55,036 bases of DNA from assembly GCF_000612585.1 (NCBI RefSeq), contig NZ_JFCA01000046.1, positions 1 to 55,036 of the forward strand, written 5' to 3'. Position 1 is the first letter of the stretch, and every line of letters starts with the position of its first letter. This document shows positions 8,133 through 17,026 of this stretch, piece after piece. This stretch comes from Pseudomonas sp. CHM02 (lineage in GTDB: Bacteria; Pseudomonadota; Gammaproteobacteria; Pseudomonadales; Pseudomonadaceae). The notes under the pieces are model-generated. The model searched no databases. It was not told where the DNA came from and was given only the letters and a program-made list of their open reading frames with translations. Position numbers and translations under genes: made by a program.

Positions 8133-9482
8133 TCACCACTGAGGCCGGTGTGAGCCCAATTCCCCAGCCGGTAAATCCCACTGCAACGGTGTACCGCTGA
8201 TGGTCAACGGCGCAAGCAATCGATGTGCCTGGCCCCAGGCTGTCTGTTCCACCACCAGGCCTTGATCGCTTGCTTCCTCGGCGTGCAATGCCGGCTGCTC
8301 CGGCACCTGTCCGGCGTCCACCAGCAACTTCGCCGTGCGCGCCAGCGACAACCGTGCCGACCCACCACGCCCTGACTTCAAGCGTTCGCTCAAGGCCTGA
8401 ATCGCGCTGGCCGCCATCAAGTAACCGGTGGCGTGATCCAGCGCCTGCAACGGCAGCGGCACCGGTTTGTCCGTCTGTTTCCAGGCCATGCCGGCGGCGG
8501 CGATTCCGCTGCTCATCTGCACCAGGCTGTCGAAACCACGACGGTTGCGCCACGGGCCGCTCCAACCATAGGCGTTGAGGCTCACGTCGATCAGGCCGGG
8601 GGCGAGGGTTTGCAGTCCATCGGCGGTGTAACCCAGCTGTTCCAGGGCATCGGCGCGGTAGCCGTGAAACAGGATGTCGGCTTCCTTGAGCAGACCTTCG
8701 AAAACCTGCCGGCCTTCCGGGCTTTTCAGATCCAGGCGGGCGCGGCGTTTGCCCAGGGTCATTTCCGGTACTACGCCGGGCTCATTCCAGGTGGGCGAAT
8801 CGATGCGCAGCACGTCAGCGCCCAGGCCTGCGAGAAAGCGGCTGGCTACCGGGCCGGCCAACACGCGGGTCAGGTCCAGTACCTTGAGGCCCGCCAGTGG
8901 CCGCGCAACCGAGCCGAGCCAGGGCTTGTTGGTGGTGGTTGCAAAGGTCTGGCGCTGCACCAGTTCCTCGGCATTCACTGCCAACCCTTGCGGGTGCGAC
9001 TGCCAGGCCTGCCACGAACGCATCTGCGCCGCGCAACCACCCTCGTCGACAATCGCCTGCTCCAACTCGGCTGCTTTCCATTTGGCTACATAGGCGGACA
9101 TCTCGCTGCGGTCGGCGGCTTTGCCCAGCACCCGCTCGGCGGCGGCACGATGGTGAGGCGCATTGGTGTGCAGGCGAATCCAGCCATCGGCGCTGGCGTA
9201 GTCGCCGGCCACCGGATCCCACAGCGGTGGGACGTCCCAGCCTGTCGGGCGAATCGAGGAGGAAAACCAGAAGGACGCGAGGCGCCGGTCCACAATGACA
9301 CTGGGCAGGCGCCCGGTCTGTTGCTGGATCAACTGGGCCACGGCCTGGCCGGCGGCGCCGATACTGGCGCTGGCCAGGTCGGTCACTGCGAAGGTGGAGG
9401 ACAGGGCGCCGGCTTCGGTAAAGGTCAGTGGCGTAGGCGGTAGATCGAGTGCGGCTTGGATGGGGGTCAGCAGGTCAGTCAT
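8133..9482 (-). CDS. Class III CoA-transferase family protein (CaiB/BaiF)
   Basis: The 449-residue protein resembles family III CoA-transferases, which move CoA between carboxylic acids. The C-terminal half contains PLAGLKVLDLTRVLAGPVA near residue 233 and a GADVLRIDSP segment, with a conserved LDLKSPEGR region. The aspartate expected in the active-site region is plausible among these, but I cannot fix it without an alignment. The first half looks like a second, degenerate copy of the fold. The ATG at 9482 follows GGAGGGCCC. It stands alone on the minus strand. Substrate unknown. Confidence 0.8.
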   Translation of the reverse strand: MTDLLTPIQAALDLPPTPLTFTEAGALSSTFAVTDLASASIGAAGQAVAQLIQQQTGRLPSVIVDRRLASFWFSSSIRPTGWDVPPLWDPVAGDYASADGWIRLHTNAPHHRAAAERVLGKAADRSEMSAYVAKWKAAELEQAIVDEGGCAAQMRSWQAWQSHPQGLAVNAEELVQRQTFATTTNKPWLGSVARPLAGLKVLDLTRVLAGPVASRFLAGLGADVLRIDSPTWNEPGVVPEMTLGKRRARLDLKSPEGRQVFEGLLKEADILFHGYRADALEQLGYTADGLQTLAPGLIDVSLNAYGWSGPWRNRRGFDSLVQMSSGIAAAGMAWKQTDKPVPLPLQALDHATGYLMAASAIQALSERLKSGRGGSARLSLARTAKLLVDAGQVPEQPALHAEEASDQGLVVEQTAWGQAHRLLAPLTISGTPLQWDLPAGELGSHRPQW

Positions 9483-9523
9483 CAAAGGGCCCTCCTTAAG
9501 AGAAGGGCCACTATAGAAGATCG

Positions 9524-10867
9524 TCAGGCCGGTGTGGCAACCCCAGGTTCCAACGGCAACTCGATGCTGGCGATAAAGCCGCCGTCAGCATGGTTGGCGA
9601 GGATCAGGCTGCCGCCATGGCGTTCAGCGGCGCGACGGGCGATCGCCAGGCCCAGGCCGTGGCCTTGTGCTGTCTGGCCGGGGGCGCGGTAGAACGGTTC
9701 GCCCAGCTGGTTCAAGTGTTCGGCTTCAACGCCGGGGCCGTGGTCGCGCACGCTGATCAGGATGCGTTCGCCCTGACGCTGGGCGTGCAGCTCAATCGCC
9801 TGGCCTTGTGGGTTGAAGCGCTGGGCATTGCGCAGCAGGTTGTCCACGGCGCGTTCGATCATGGTCGGCCAGCCTTTCAGGTGCAGGTCGGTCTCGGCGC
9901 TCAGTTGTACCACCTGGTCCGGCGCGCCCAATTGAGCGTCCTTTTGCAGCGCCTTGAGCAAGGCGCTGAGGTCGACGTCTTCGGCGCTGGCATTGTCGGC
10001 ATCGACGCGGGCGAGTACCAGGATCTCGCTGATCAGCGCTTCCAGGCGATCGCATTCACGGGTCAGGCGCGGCCAGAGTTTTTCCCGCTCTTCGGGGCTG
10101 GCGCGTTCGGCCAGGGCCAGGGCGATACGCAGGCGGGCCAGGGGCGAACGCAATTCGTGGGAAACGTCGCGCAGCAATTGGCGCTGGCTGCCGATCAGGC
10201 TTTGCAGGCGTGCGCCCATGCGGTTGAAGTCAGTGGCCAGCACGCCGAACTCATCACGGCGGTTGGCCAGGCGCGCCAGGCTGTTCTGCTGGTAGGTGGT
10301 CTGGCCGAGGTCATGCACCGCGCCGCGCAAACGGCTGAGGGGGCGGGTGATGGACAGTGTCACCAGCAGGCTGAACAGGGTCAGCACCACCAGCGCAATC
10401 GCCAGTGCACTCAGCGGCCAGAGCAGGCTGCTGCGGTGCCAGGCATCGAGTTCCGGGTGGGGGATGCGGTAGATCAGCAGGTAGGTGTCGCCGGTCTTTT
10501 CGCTGGTGTATTCGGCGGTCAGGCGACGCCAGGGCAGGTGGCCGTCCTGGCTGTCGTTCTGGCGTGCCTCGAACGCGGCGGCGCGGCGTGGGAAGGTGCC
10601 ACGCACCACCGGTTCGCCGCTTTCATTCAGCACTTGCACATCGATGTGGTACTGGCGCTTGCGCTGTTGCAACAAATCCTGGGCGGCGTCCTCACCCTGG
10701 GCTTCGTAGAGTTGGGTCCACTCTTCGGCGAGGTTGTTGAGGCCGGGGTGACGGCTGAGAATCCAGGCATCTTGATTGAGCATGTGCCCAAGCAGGATCG
10801 ACAACCCGGCAACCAGGGCGATGGCCAGCCAGAAACTGGCCAGGATGCGCCAGAACAATGAACGCAC
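9524..10867 (-). CDS. cpxA: CpxA-like sensor histidine kinase
   Basis: This 447-residue inner-membrane kinase has transmembrane segments near residues 7-28 and 148-172 with about 120 periplasmic residues between them, then a HAMP linker. The HisKA motif LLRDVSHELRSPLAR puts the phosphorylated histidine at 237. ATPase boxes follow: NLLRNAQRFN, VRDHGPGVE and GHGLGLAIARR. Translation starts at GTG 10867 with GAGG 8 bases upstream. It is the last gene of a minus-strand cassette with a CpxR-like regulator and a CpxP-like protein, so it most likely senses envelope stress. The Cpx name rests on this context. Confidence 0.85.
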   Translation of the reverse strand: MRSLFWRILASFWLAIALVAGLSILLGHMLNQDAWILSRHPGLNNLAEEWTQLYEAQGEDAAQDLLQQRKRQYHIDVQVLNESGEPVVRGTFPRRAAAFEARQNDSQDGHLPWRRLTAEYTSEKTGDTYLLIYRIPHPELDAWHRSSLLWPLSALAIALVVLTLFSLLVTLSITRPLSRLRGAVHDLGQTTYQQNSLARLANRRDEFGVLATDFNRMGARLQSLIGSQRQLLRDVSHELRSPLARLRIALALAERASPEEREKLWPRLTRECDRLEALISEILVLARVDADNASAEDVDLSALLKALQKDAQLGAPDQVVQLSAETDLHLKGWPTMIERAVDNLLRNAQRFNPQGQAIELHAQRQGERILISVRDHGPGVEAEHLNQLGEPFYRAPGQTAQGHGLGLAIARRAAERHGGSLILANHADGGFIASIELPLEPGVATPA

Positions 10868-10935
10868 AGGAAACCCTCAAACAGGAAAAGCCCAGCGGCA
10901 CGGGCCACTGGGCTGGGAGTGTTAACGCGTGGGCA

Positions 10936-11400
10936 TTATTGCGCTTTTTGCGGCTGTTGCGCTTTCCAGGCCTGGAATTCCTTCCATTCGGCGCGGCGTT
11001 GTTCTTGCTTCTTGACGATCTCGTCGAATTTCTTCTGCTGATCGGGTTTCAGCACGGCACGGATGTCAGCCTGGGTTTTCTGCTTGCCGGCGGCGATTTC
11101 GTCCTGCATGGCTTTCTGGTCAGCAGCGGGCAGTTTGTCCAGGTACTTTTTGACCAGGTCTTTGCGAGCGTGCCATTGGTCGCCCATCAGTTTGCCGATC
11201 TGCTGGCGCTGTTCCTTGGTCAGGTCCAGTTGGCTGAAGGGGCCGCCTTTGCCACGCGGACCGTGTTCACCGCCGTGGCCCGGGCCACCCATCATGTGGC
11301 CGGAAGGTTCGCCCATCGGGCCTGGGCCTTCGGGCATTGCAGCCATGGCAACGGTCGGCAGGGCAGCGGCGAACATCAAAGCGATAAGGGTCTTGCGCAT
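10936..11400 (-). CDS. cpxP: CpxP/Spy family periplasmic protein (LTXXQ motif)
   Basis: The 154-residue protein has a signal peptide ending near MAAMPEG (residues 20-22), a Gly/His/Met-rich stretch at residues 25-50 and an all-helical remainder rich in Lys and Gln. DLTKEQRQQI near residue 62 and VLKPDQQKKF near residue 125 match the paired LTXXQ motifs of the Spy/CpxP chaperone family. It probably acts in the periplasm as a chaperone and as a brake on the neighbouring kinase. It lies between the regulator and kinase genes. AGGAG precedes the ATG and a CpxR-type box lies 80-96 bases upstream of it. Confidence 0.85.
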   Translation of the reverse strand: MRKTLIALMFAAALPTVAMAAMPEGPGPMGEPSGHMMGGPGHGGEHGPRGKGGPFSQLDLTKEQRQQIGKLMGDQWHARKDLVKKYLDKLPAADQKAMQDEIAAGKQKTQADIRAVLKPDQQKKFDEIVKKQEQRRAEWKEFQAWKAQQPQKAQ

Positions 11401-11480
11401 GGTGATTCTCCTGTCTCTATTCCGGTGAGTCCGGATGTGAGTAGATTACGGAGATCAAGGTCAGCGGCGGTCAGGTGTGG

Positions 11481-11496
11481 GTAAAGCTTGGGTAAA
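11481..11496. promoter_or_regulatory. Candidate CpxR box upstream of cpxP
   Basis: On the plus strand GTAAA-GCTTGG-GTAAA forms a direct repeat of 11-base period, matching the CpxR site pattern GTAAA-N(4-8)-GTAAA. It sits between the regulator gene (ends 11546) and cpxP (starts 11400, minus strand). A possible minus-strand -10 (TAATCT, near 11448-11443) lies about 35 bases further on, with no good -35, as expected for an activated promoter. Confidence 0.6.
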
Positions 11497-11545
11497 GACG
11501 ATTGGGGGGGCGCTGACAAAACCAGGAGCCCAGGGGCTCCCGATT

Positions 11546-12223
11546 TCAGAGGCTGTAATAGTAGCCCCGGCTACGCAGCGCCACGATCCGTGGCCGGCCA
11601 TCCGGGTGGGGGCCGATTTTTTTGCGCAGGTTGCTGACGTGCATGTCGAGGCTGCGATCGTAAAGGGTCAGCTTGCGGCCCAGGGCGATTTGCGCCAGTT
11701 CCTGTTTGTCCAATGGTTCGCCGGGCTGGCGCAGCAGGGCTTCCAACAAGCGGCTTTCGGAGACGGTGAGGGCGAATTCCTGTTCATCGATGCTGACCAC
11801 GCCGCGCACGGGGCTGAAGCACAGGTCACCCAGCTCAAGCTGGGTGGACACGGCCGCCGGGTGGCTGCGGCGCAGTACGGCGCGCAGGCGAGCGGTGAGC
11901 TCGCGTGGGTCGCAGGGCTTGGCCAGGTAATCGTCGGCGCCCAGTTCCAGGCCGAGGATGCGGTCCAGTGGTTCGCCGCGGGCCGAGAGCATCAGCACGG
12001 GCAGCTCCGGATGGTCGTTGCGCAATTGCTTGAGCAGCTCAAGCCCACTGCCGTCGGGCAGCATCACGTCGAGCACGACCGCGGCCGGGGCACTGTCGGC
12101 CAAGGCTTTGCGGGCGCTCAAACCGTCATGGCAGGCGCGCACCTGGAAGCCTTCCTGGCTCAACCAACTGGTCAGCAGCTCGCAGAGCTCCTGGTCATCA
12201 TCTATCAGTAACAGCTCGCTCAT
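11546..12223 (-). CDS. cpxR: CpxR-like OmpR-family response regulator
   Basis: The 225-residue protein has a receiver domain (residues 1-115) with the acidic pocket IDDD at 7-10, the phospho-acceptor aspartate at 52 in VVLDVMLPDG and the lysine of LAKP near 102. It is followed by a winged-helix DNA-binding domain (residues about 130-225) of the OmpR type. It ends ALRSRGYYY, typical of the family. Its start lies 7 bases after the stop of the upstream coiled-coil gene, so those two are coupled. The Cpx assignment comes from the CpxP/CpxA-like neighbours and the CpxR-type direct repeat. Confidence 0.87.
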   Translation of the reverse strand: MSELLLIDDDQELCELLTSWLSQEGFQVRACHDGLSARKALADSAPAAVVLDVMLPDGSGLELLKQLRNDHPELPVLMLSARGEPLDRILGLELGADDYLAKPCDPRELTARLRAVLRRSHPAAVSTQLELGDLCFSPVRGVVSIDEQEFALTVSESRLLEALLRQPGEPLDKQELAQIALGRKLTLYDRSLDMHVSNLRKKIGPHPDGRPRIVALRSRGYYYSL

Positions 12224-12230
12224 GACTCAC

Positions 12231-12638
12231 TCAATTTAGCCATTGTCGACGGCGACGGTGCCCACCGCTGGCGAAGATCCCGCACAGCAGGGCGATCAGT
12301 GCGACGGCCCCACCGGTGACGAACCACTGTTGTTGCTCGGTCAGCCATCGGGTCAAGGCTCCGCCCTGTGTCTCTTTGAGTTGCTGGGCCAGGCGTTGGT
12401 TCTCTTGGCGAAGGCGATTCAATTGGGCACTTTCGCGGGCAGCATCTGCACTTTGCAGTTGCTTGCTCAGTTCTTCACGCTGGCGTTCGCTTTCTTTCAA
12501 ACGTTGCTGCAACTCGGTGATCTGGGCGCCGGCACTCAAGGACAGGGGCGTGGAACTGCCGGTGCTTGAGGTTTCTTCAGCGTGGGCCGTAGCCCCGATC
12601 ATTAACACTGCCAACAGACACAACTGACGTAAGCGCAT
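12231..12638 (-). CDS. Exported coiled-coil protein with C-terminal membrane anchor
   Basis: This 135-residue protein has a signal peptide (residues 1-20, ending THAEE). A long heptad-rich coiled coil runs from about 38 to 90, a transmembrane helix follows near residues 105-125, and the end is an arginine-rich cytoplasmic tail (GGHRRRRQW). The layout recalls the coiled-coil plus anchor half of the TIGR04211/YgiM proteins without their SH3 domain. The ATG at 12638 has AGGAG 6 bases upstream. It precedes cpxR by 7 bases, so a part in envelope stress sensing is plausible. No function is assigned. Confidence 0.75.
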   Translation of the reverse strand: MRLRQLCLLAVLMIGATAHAEETSSTGSSTPLSLSAGAQITELQQRLKESERQREELSKQLQSADAARESAQLNRLRQENQRLAQQLKETQGGALTRWLTEQQQWFVTGGAVALIALLCGIFASGGHRRRRQWLN

Positions 12639-12744
12639 CGGAACTCCTGATTCCACACGAATATTCAGAATGTTGTCGGCAGGTTACCGAGAATAATGAG
12701 CAATTAGGAGTACGCCGAACCGATTAGGTTCGGCGAAGCCGGAA

Positions 12745-13044
12745 TCAAGGCAGGACTTGCTTGAACGGCTTGATCACGACATCAGCGTAAACGCCGGCCG
12801 CAACATAAGGGTCTGCCTTGGCCCAGGCCTGGGCATCGGCCAGGGAGGCGAACTCGGCGACGATCAGGCTACCGGTGAAACCGGCATCGCCCGGGTCATT
12901 GCTGTCCACCGCCGGATGCGGGCCGGCCAGTACGATGCGGCCTTCGGCCTGCAGCAGTTTGAGGCGCTCGACATGGGCCGGGCGCACGCTCAGGCGTTTT
13001 TCCAGCGAGTTGGCAACGTCGGTGGCAATGATGGCGTAGAGCAT
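12745..13044 (-). CDS. yciI: YciI family protein
   Basis: This 99-residue single-domain protein is of the YciI (YCII-related, ferredoxin-like fold) family. It begins MLYAIIATDV and contains RPAHVERLK near residue 22, with the family's His, and the GPHPAVDSNDPG loop near residue 41. The exact reaction of YciI proteins in Proteobacteria is unknown. The ATG at 13044 is preferred to an in-frame extension at 13083 because it matches the family N-terminus. It starts directly after yciB ends (13046) on the same strand, and the pair probably forms an operon, as in enterobacteria where yciI, yciA and yciB cluster. Confidence 0.88.
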   Translation of the reverse strand: MLYAIIATDVANSLEKRLSVRPAHVERLKLLQAEGRIVLAGPHPAVDSNDPGDAGFTGSLIVAEFASLADAQAWAKADPYVAAGVYADVVIKPFKQVLP

Positions 13045-13045
13045 G

Positions 13046-13642
13046 TCAGTCCTCGGTTTTTGGCGTGGTAGGGGCGGTGTCATGCAGGTGGCGCGACAGG
13101 TAGATACCTTGGCCGACCAGGAATAACACGGTCATGGCCAGGCTGCCGAACACTTTGAAGTCGACCCAGTAGTCCTGGAAGGTAAAGGCCACGAACAGGT
13201 TGGCGGCGCCACAGAACAGGAAGAATACGATCCAGGCTACGTTCAGGCGGGTCCACACCGGGTCCGGCAGGGTCAGCGCATGGCCCATGATCCGTTTGAT
13301 CAGCAGGCGGTCACCAATGAAGTGGCTGCCGATGAAGACCAGGGCGAACAGCCAGTTGACCACCGGCGCTTTCCATTTGAGGAAGGTTTCGCTGTGGAAG
13401 GCCAGGGTCAGTCCGCCGAAGACCAGGCAGGCGACCAGGGTGAGCCATTGGCTTTTTTCCAGCTTGCGCTGGGAGATGAAGATGGCGCCGTAGACGATGA
13501 TAGAGCTGATGATCAGTACGGCGGTGGCGCTGTAGATGCCTCCGAACGACACTGGGTGACCGGCGATATCGATGACCCTGGGGTCGAGTTTGGTAACGAT
13601 GAAAAACAGCAACAGCGGGATGAAGTCGATGAATTGTTTCAC
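13046..13642 (-). CDS. yciB: Inner membrane protein YciB (septation protein A)
   Basis: YciB/IspZ is an inner-membrane protein with a role in envelope synthesis and septation. The 198-residue protein begins VKQFIDFIPLLLFFI, matching the E. coli start MKQFLDF, and has five to six hydrophobic helices. The likely start is GTG at 13642; an in-frame upstream extension to 13681 lacks the family pattern. No strong ribosome binding site is seen upstream of this GTG, so the start is the least certain part. It abuts yciI downstream and diverges from the rnaAM-like gene. Confidence 0.88.
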   Translation of the reverse strand: MKQFIDFIPLLLFFIVTKLDPRVIDIAGHPVSFGGIYSATAVLIISSIIVYGAIFISQRKLEKSQWLTLVACLVFGGLTLAFHSETFLKWKAPVVNWLFALVFIGSHFIGDRLLIKRIMGHALTLPDPVWTRLNVAWIVFFLFCGAANLFVAFTFQDYWVDFKVFGSLAMTVLFLVGQGIYLSRHLHDTAPTTPKTED

Positions 13643-13729
13643 AGTAAGAGCCAGAAGCTGGATGTGGCGGCATAATAACAAACATCCTAGGTAGCGAAAG
13701 CGCCAGCTGACTTGAGGTTACACATCCCC

Positions 13730-14593
13730 GTGAATGTTGATTTGCACTGCCACAGCACGGCCTCCGACGGCGCCCTGGCGCCCGCGGTACTGGTTGCGCG
13801 TGCGTTTGAAAAAGGCGTGCGAGTCCTGTCGTTGACCGACCATGACACCCTCGAAGGCCTCGACGAAGCCCGCGACGCCGCGCAGGCGCTGGGCATGCAC
13901 CTGGTCAACGGCGTGGAATTGTCCTGCACCTGGGGCGGCGCCACCATTCATGTGCTCGGCTATGGTTTCGACCAAAAAGCCCCGCCTTTGGTCGAAGCCA
14001 TCGCCCAATTGCACGATGGCCGCTGGCTGCGGTCCGAAGAAATAAGCCGCAAGCTCAGCCTTAAAGGCATGCCCGGCGCCCTGGAAGGCGCCCGCGCCAT
14101 CCAGCAGGAACTGGGCGACAGCGGCAATGCCCCGGCCCGGCCGCACTTTGCCGACTGGATGGTGCGTGAAGGTTTCGTCAAGGACCGCGCCGAAGCCTTT
14201 CGCAAATGGTTGGGCGCTGGCAAATTGGGGGATGTGAAGCAACACTGGCCGACCCTGGAGGACACCGTCGAGACCTTGCGGGCCTCCGGCGCCTGGGTCA
14301 GCCTGGCCCACCCCTGGCATTACGATTTCACCCGCAGCAAGCGCCGCAAGCTGATTGCCGACTATATTGGAGCGGGCGGCCACGCAATCGAAGTGGTCAA
14401 CGGGCATCAACCCGCCGAACAGGTGGGCAGCCTGGCGATTCTTGCTCGCGAATTTGGTCTGCTGGTCAGCGCCGGCAGTGATTTTCATGGCCCAGGCGGC
14501 TGGTCCGAGATCGGCGAGTACCGTGCGGTCCCGGAAGATTTGCCGCTCTTGTGGGGGCGATTCAAGCATGACCCCATTATTGCCACCGTCTGA
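13730..14593 (+). CDS. rnaAM: PHP-domain phosphoesterase (RNase AM / TrpH-like, YciV)
   Basis: This 287-residue PHP-domain protein belongs to the YciV family, whose E. coli member is a 5'-3' exoribonuclease acting on short RNAs and rRNA 5' ends. Metal-binding motifs are visible: DLHCHSTASDG at residues 4-14, LTDHDTLEG near 40, ELSCTWGG near 66, SLAHPWHYDF near 197 and SAGSDFHGPG near 250. The GTG start at 13730 gives VNVDLHCHS, the standard family N-terminus; GAGG lies 12 bases upstream. yciO follows at once, so the two are probably co-transcribed. Confidence 0.88.
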   Translation: MNVDLHCHSTASDGALAPAVLVARAFEKGVRVLSLTDHDTLEGLDEARDAAQALGMHLVNGVELSCTWGGATIHVLGYGFDQKAPPLVEAIAQLHDGRWLRSEEISRKLSLKGMPGALEGARAIQQELGDSGNAPARPHFADWMVREGFVKDRAEAFRKWLGAGKLGDVKQHWPTLEDTVETLRASGAWVSLAHPWHYDFTRSKRRKLIADYIGAGGHAIEVVNGHQPAEQVGSLAILAREFGLLVSAGSDFHGPGGWSEIGEYRAVPEDLPLLWGRFKHDPIIATV

Positions 14594-14606
14594 ACAGGTA
14601 GAACAC

Positions 14607-15236
14607 GTGAGTCAATTCTTCCAGATTCATCCGGAAAACCCCCAGGCGCGCCTGATCAAACAGGCCGTGGAGATCATTCGCGCCGGTGGCGTGGTGATCT
14701 ACCCTACCGATTCGTCCTACGCCATCGGTTGCCAGATCGGCGACAAAGGCGCGGTCGAGCGTGTACGACGCTTGCGTCAACTGGACGACAAGCACAACTT
14801 CGCGCTGATCTGCAGCGACTTGTCCCAGTTGGGGCTGTTCGCCAAGGTCGACACCGGCACCTTCCGCCTGCTCAAGGCCCACACGCCGGGGCCCTACACG
14901 TTTATTCTCAACGCCACCCGCGAAGTGCCGCGCCTGCTGCTGCACCCGAAGAAACGCACCATCGGCCTGCGGGTGCCGGAGCATCCCATCGCCCTGGCGC
15001 TGCTGGCCGAGCTGGGTGAGCCGTTGATGAGCGTGTCGCTGATCATGCCCGGCGACACCGAGCCGCTGGAAGACCCGTACGAAATGCGCCAACTGCTGGA
15101 GAAGCAGGTCGATCTCATCATCGACGGCGGTTTTGGCGGCGGCAAGGCCTCCACCGTGATCAACCTGGCGGACGGCGAACCCGAAGTGATCCGTGTGGGT
15201 TGTGGCGACCCGGCTCCGTTCATGGTCGAGGCCTGA
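14607..15236 (+). CDS. yciO: Sua5/YciO/YrdC-domain protein
   Basis: The 209-residue protein has the YrdC fold used by threonylcarbamoyl-AMP synthases, and its N-terminus SQFFQIHPENPQARLI matches E. coli YciO rather than TsaC. Motifs include GGVVIYPTDSSYAIGC near residue 30 and KHNFALICSDLSQL near 65. YciO members may have weak or different activity from TsaC, so the reaction is left open. The GTG start at 14607 lies just after the rnaAM-like stop, and the end touches scpA (TGA then ATG), so these genes form one transcription unit. Confidence 0.9.
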   Translation: MSQFFQIHPENPQARLIKQAVEIIRAGGVVIYPTDSSYAIGCQIGDKGAVERVRRLRQLDDKHNFALICSDLSQLGLFAKVDTGTFRLLKAHTPGPYTFILNATREVPRLLLHPKKRTIGLRVPEHPIALALLAELGEPLMSVSLIMPGDTEPLEDPYEMRQLLEKQVDLIIDGGFGGGKASTVINLADGEPEVIRVGCGDPAPFMVEA

Positions 15237-16055
15237 ATGTCGGTCGTGGAAACCGTCGACAGCCAGGCGGGCGCCCAGCAGGAACTGCCGTTTGCCATGG
15301 TGTATGGCCAGGCGGTGATGGAAATGCCCCTGGACCTGTACATTCCGCCGGACGCGCTGGAAGTCTTCCTGGAAGCCTTCGAAGGCCCGCTGGACTTGCT
15401 GCTGTACCTGATCCGCAAACAGAACATCAACATCCTCGACATCCCGGTGGCGGAAATCACCCGTCAGTACATGGGCTATGTCGAGCTGATGCAGTCGGTG
15501 CGCCTGGAGTTGGCCGCCGAGTACCTGGTGATGGCCGCCATGCTCGCCGAGATCAAGTCGCGCATGCTGCTGCCGCGCTCGGAAACGGTGGAAGCCGAAG
15601 AAGACGACCCGCGCGCCGAACTGATCCGCCGCCTGCAAGAGTACGAACGCTTCAAGGCCGCCGCCGAAGGCATCGACGGCTTGAGCCGCGTGGGCCGCGA
15701 CGTGGTGGTGCCCAAGCTCGACGCGCCCGAGGCCCGGGCGCGCAAGCTGCTGCCGGACGTGAGCCTGGAAGAGTTGCTGATGTCCATGGCCGAAGTACTG
15801 CGCCGTGGCGACATGTTTGAAAGCCACCAGGTCAGCCGCGAAGCGCTGTCGACCCGCGAGCGCATGAGCGATGTGCTCGAGCGCCTCAAGGGCGGCGGTT
15901 TCGTGCCGTTTGTCGAGCTGTTCACGGCGGAAGAAGGGCGCCTGGGGGTGGTGGTGACCTTTATGGCGATCCTCGAGTTGGTGAAGGAGTCCTTGGTCGA
16001 GCTGGTCCAGAATGAGCCTTTTGCGGCTATCCACGTGCGGGCGCGAGCCGAATAA
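15237..16055 (+). CDS. scpA: Segregation and condensation protein A
   Basis: ScpA is the kleisin that bridges SMC dimers and binds ScpB in bacterial condensin. The 272-residue protein contains the family signature VFLEAFEGPLDLLLYLIRKQNINI near residues 42-65, seen in overlapping parts, and a C-terminal winged-helix region with VTFMAILELVKE. The ATG at 15237 directly follows the yciO stop. A later in-frame start (MEMPLDLYIPP) would also fit the family, so the first 27 residues are less certain. scpB follows after 12 bases. This unit is chromosomal housekeeping. Confidence 0.93.
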   Translation: MSVVETVDSQAGAQQELPFAMVYGQAVMEMPLDLYIPPDALEVFLEAFEGPLDLLLYLIRKQNINILDIPVAEITRQYMGYVELMQSVRLELAAEYLVMAAMLAEIKSRMLLPRSETVEAEEDDPRAELIRRLQEYERFKAAAEGIDGLSRVGRDVVVPKLDAPEARARKLLPDVSLEELLMSMAEVLRRGDMFESHQVSREALSTRERMSDVLERLKGGGFVPFVELFTAEEGRLGVVVTFMAILELVKESLVELVQNEPFAAIHVRARAE

Positions 16056-16067
16056 AGAGCTGAATCG

Positions 16068-17006
16068 ATGAATCTGACTGAACCCCGCGAACTGGCCCCT
16101 TTGCTGGAAGCCTTCCTACTGGCCTCGGGCAAGCCGCAATCCCTGGAGCGCCTGTTCGAACTCTTTGAAGAAGCCGAGCGCCCCGAGCCGCCGGTGTTCA
16201 AGAAGGCGCTGGAGATCCTGCGCAAATCCTGCGACGGCCGTGCCTTTGAGCTGCGCGAAGTGGCGTCGGGTTATCGCCTGCAGATCCGTGAGCAGTTTTC
16301 CCCGTGGGTCGGTCGCTTGTGGGAAGAACGCCCGCAGCGTTATTCGCGGGCGATGCTGGAGACCATGGCGCTTATCGCCTATCGCCAGCCGATCACCCGT
16401 GGCGAGATCGAGGACGTGCGGGGTGTGGCGGTCAACAGCCATATCGTCAAGACCCTGCTGGAGCGTGAGTGGATCCGTATCGTCGGTTACCGCGACGTGC
16501 CCGGCAAACCAGCGATGTTTGCTACCACGAAGGTGTTCCTCGACCACTTCAACCTGAAGAACCTCGACGACCTGCCGCCGCTCGCCGAACTGCGCGAGAT
16601 GGAGGCCGAGCCGGTGCTCGACTTCGACGACGCGCGGGTCCCCGCGAGCCTGCAGGAATTGGCCGACGCCAGCGCCGAGCCGGAAGAACCGAAGGACGAG
16701 ACCAGCTTCCATACGTTGTTGCTGGAACTGGACGATATGGAACAGGGCATCAAGACTGACTTCGACGACCTGCTGCGTGATGGCGCGGCCGAGCCTGAAG
16801 CCCAAGTGAACGTGGACGTCGAGCCCGAGATCGAACCTGAATTCGAGCCTGAGCCCGAAGACGATATCCTCGGCGTGGCCGAAGCCCGCGAGAAACTCCT
16901 GGCTGCCGTCGCCGCTCTCGAACAACCGCCTTTGAGCGACGAAGAAGACGAAGCCCGGGCCCTGGCCGAAGCCATCGAAGCCGAGCGCCGCCAGTTCGAA
17001 GACTGA
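16068..17006 (+). CDS. scpB: Segregation and condensation protein B
   Basis: ScpB is the winged-helix partner of ScpA in the SMC condensin complex. The first 185 residues form the two winged-helix domains, with ETMALIAYRQPITRGEIEDV near residue 98 as the family signature and GVAVNSHIVKTLLERE after it. The protein is 312 residues long; the last 120 are an acidic, low-complexity tail rich in Glu, Pro, Asp and Ala, longer than in Bacillus ScpB but usual in pseudomonads. It follows scpA by 12 bases. A REP pair separates it from the next gene. Confidence 0.93.
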   Translation: MNLTEPRELAPLLEAFLLASGKPQSLERLFELFEEAERPEPPVFKKALEILRKSCDGRAFELREVASGYRLQIREQFSPWVGRLWEERPQRYSRAMLETMALIAYRQPITRGEIEDVRGVAVNSHIVKTLLEREWIRIVGYRDVPGKPAMFATTKVFLDHFNLKNLDDLPPLAELREMEAEPVLDFDDARVPASLQELADASAEPEEPKDETSFHTLLLELDDMEQGIKTDFDDLLRDGAAEPEAQVNVDVEPEIEPEFEPEPEDDILGVAEAREKLLAAVAALEQPPLSDEEDEARALAEAIEAERRQFED

Positions 17007-17026
17007 CAACGTCCACCACTGAACCC

